Shown: piece by piece, positions 21,791-22,831 of the stretch | Layout: every line of letters begins with the position of its first letter | Numbering within the stretch: position 1 is the stretch's first letter | Translations under genes and position numbers: made by a program | Notes under the pieces: generated by a model | The model's database searches: none | Seen by the model: only the letters and a program-made list of their open reading frames with translations | Told to the model about the DNA's origin: nothing | Assembly: GCA_021806355.1 (NCBI GenBank) | Contig: JAJZXT010000082.1 | Span: 1 to 22,831 of the forward strand | Length of the DNA stretch: 22,831 nt | Direction of reading: 5' to 3' | Origin: Thermoplasmata archaeon | GTDB lineage: Archaea; Thermoplasmatota; Thermoplasmata; Thermoplasmatales; Thermoplasmataceae

Positions 21791-21941
21791 GTATAAATTA
21801 TAGGTAACCAATTTGGTAAAAAATCTCTGATGTTGATTTAGGGCACTCGGATAATTGTTTACCAGAATATCTCCCGGTTTTTATTAAAGTGCTTAACGTG
21901 TATACTTAGAACCTTATTCTGCTGCCTGTTGCTGACATCTT

Positions 21942-21962
21942 CTCCATCGCAAGCGAGTGGAG
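21942..21962 (-). mobile_element. IS200/IS605-type right-end hairpin C
   Basis: On the minus strand CTCCA and TGGAG plus TCGC and GCGA pair with one bulged C and a TT loop, 9 nt after the tnpB stop. It is followed by AAGATGTCAGCAAC. The position and shape are those of an IS200/IS605 right end and omega-RNA scaffold. Confidence 0.55.
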
Positions 21963-21971
21963 GTTCCTGAT

Positions 21972-22598
21972 TCATAGAGTGGCAACTCGTAGACCCCCCT
22001 TAAGGAGTTCCGCCCCTGTGGCACTTTCCACAGGCGTGAATTCGGGAATGCCCTTCCCTACTTTTATTAGACCAATGTTGCGAATGTTTATTGCAGCATT
22101 GAGATCCCTGTCGATGCTCAAACCGTACTTATTGCAGTGATATATCCGATCAGACAGTTTCAGATCGTGTTTTATGTTTCCGCATTTGGAGCAGATCTTC
22201 GATAAAGGATCGAACCTGCCGACCCTTATCAGTTCTGCGTTTCTCTATCCCATCTTGTAATCAAGCATCTGCCTGAACTGGTACCATCCCTGATCGGTTA
22301 TGCTCTTTGCAAGGTGATGATTCTGCTGCATGCTCTGTGTGTTAAGTTCCTCAACCGCAACCATACCATACTGCTTGGCTATCGCTGTTGATATCTTGTG
22401 GTTGAAGTCTGTTCGAGCATCCCTGATCTGCTGGTGGATTTTCTGTACCTTCACTATCTGTTTCCTTCTGTTATTGGATCCCTTCTTCTTCCTTGACAGT
22501 TTCTTCTGCTGCCTCTTCAGCCTCTTCTCATGCTTCCTGTATGAATTGAGTGGTTCTACCTGCAATCCAGCCGACAGGGTTACGAATGCTTTTTGATC
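21972..22598 (-). pseudogene. tnpB: Decayed TnpB (IS200/IS605 family), 5'-truncated and with an internal stop
   Basis: 209 codons in one frame. It begins at DQKAFVTLSAGLQ, where the D is probably the RuvC-I aspartate, and runs through the helical linker (SYRKHEKRLKRQQKKLSRKK), RuvC-II (MVAVEELNTQSM), the zinc ribbon CSKCGN...YHCNKYG and RuvC-III (SIDRDLNAAINI), ending with AELLKGGLRVATL. It is inactive for three visible reasons: the N-terminal domain is missing because of an insertion at 22598/22599, an in-frame TAG at 22245-22247 follows YKMG, and the last zinc-ligand cysteine is Tyr. A few residues seem also to be lost around the internal stop. It is unrelated in sequence detail to fragments A and B at the left end. 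Confidence 0.85.
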
Positions 22599-22831
22599 TG
22601 CTCCAGTTAAGATGGCACACTTTTGGATACCCTTCATCGATCAACTCAGTTCACCTCTTTCATGTTTTTCAACATATTTGCTTTTGCCTCGTTTCTCATT
22701 TTCATCTTCTCCCTTCTCTTTTTCAATTTTTCATTGTATTCTGACCTGAATGCGGAATCATTCAGGTATCTCTCCCTGAATACTGCCGGAGGCAGGTATT
22801 CAATGGATGAATGTGGTCTCACATTGTTATA
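22599..22831 (-). mobile_element. 3' end of an IS3-like insertion element
   Basis: The element probably ends at 22599, where the plus strand begins TGCTCCAGTTAAGATGGCAC. TG...CA ends are usual in the IS3 group, and the sequence changes from TnpB coding to non-TnpB exactly here. It contains the end of a DDE transposase gene and continues beyond the window. The other terminus and the target duplication cannot be seen. Confidence 0.65.
22646..22831 (-). CDS. IS3-family-type transposase (integrase catalytic core), C-terminal end only
   Basis: The last 61 residues of a protein that starts beyond the window edge. YNNVRPHSSIEYLPPAVFRE is the classic tail of the retroviral-type integrase core (rve_3-like) in IS3/IS481-group transposases, just after the catalytic Glu region. 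The rest (SEYNEKLKKRREKMKMRNE) is a highly charged helix, not part of the usual core. Without the upstream part its activity cannot be judged. The IS3 versus IS481 choice rests on this one motif. Confidence 0.8.
   Translation of the reverse strand, partial: YNNVRPHSSIEYLPPAVFRERYLNDSAFRSEYNEKLKKRREKMKMRNEAKANMLKNMKEVN

Noticed and set aside
22330..22596. 88-codon plus-strand frame opposite tnpB, rich in Phe, Leu and Cys
   Set aside because: It is the complement of the Lys/Arg-rich TnpB helix region; no independent support.

Overview
The window looks like a euryarchaeal chromosome segment from the order Thermoplasmatales (Ferroplasma/Cuniculiplasma/Thermoplasma-like). The evidence is the AT-rich composition, archaeal-only gene families (MptD-type dihydroneopterin aldolase, UPF0147, archaeal TrmI and Trm1, 2-phosphoglycerate-forming glycerate kinase, a GH15 enzyme close to Thermoplasma trehalases), a tRNA-Tyr with an intron at position 37/38, and many genes whose start codon lies about 20-30 nt from a TATA element, as expected for leaderless archaeal transcripts. 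The species cannot be named from the sequence alone.

Layout. 1-412: debris of two IS200/IS605-type tnpB genes with their right-end hairpins. 379-2495 (minus): a BtuF-like binding protein without a signal peptide, and an MFS transporter. 2601-4943 (plus): an overlapping operon of rhodanese, glycerate 2-kinase and tRNA m1A methyltransferase TrmI. 5119-5218: intron-containing tRNA-Tyr. 5353-5823 (minus): a ChrB C-terminal-type protein. 5996-8922 (plus): GH15 glucoamylase/trehalase, a stand-alone Lrp-type RAM domain, a UPF0147 protein and a winged-helix regulator. 8945-10191: divergent rpiA and hotdog acyl-CoA thioesterase sharing a very short promoter region.

10395-15687 is the most interesting part. 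A tightly packed plus-strand operon encodes a two-helix pilin-like protein, a polytopic VirB6/CedA-like membrane protein, a protein joining two PrgI-like membrane helices to what looks like a VirB4 N-terminal domain, and a VirB4/CedB-type ATPase with clear Walker A and B motifs. Divergent from it is a large membrane-anchored, exported protein. There is no relaxase and no coupling protein in the window, so the set resembles the Ced/Ted DNA-import machines of Crenarchaeota more than a self-transmissible conjugative element. The VirB4 homologue is split over two genes, and three genes in a row begin with TTG.

15690-18079: a small membrane protein, then an operon of mptD, a THEP1-like NTPase with a degenerate P-loop, and trm1, which appears to lack any ATG/GTG/TTG start. 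18365-20827: a large surface protein with a seven-blade YVTN propeller, five ETGLP-type repeats and a C-terminal membrane anchor. 21118-21733 (minus): a VapBC toxin-antitoxin pair. 21942-22831 (minus): a decayed tnpB whose 5' part has been cut off by an IS3-like element inserted just before the presumed RuvC-I aspartate codon.

Both ends of the window are therefore transposon debris and the centre is mostly core metabolism and RNA modification, interrupted by a cell-surface/DNA-transfer island and a toxin-antitoxin pair.
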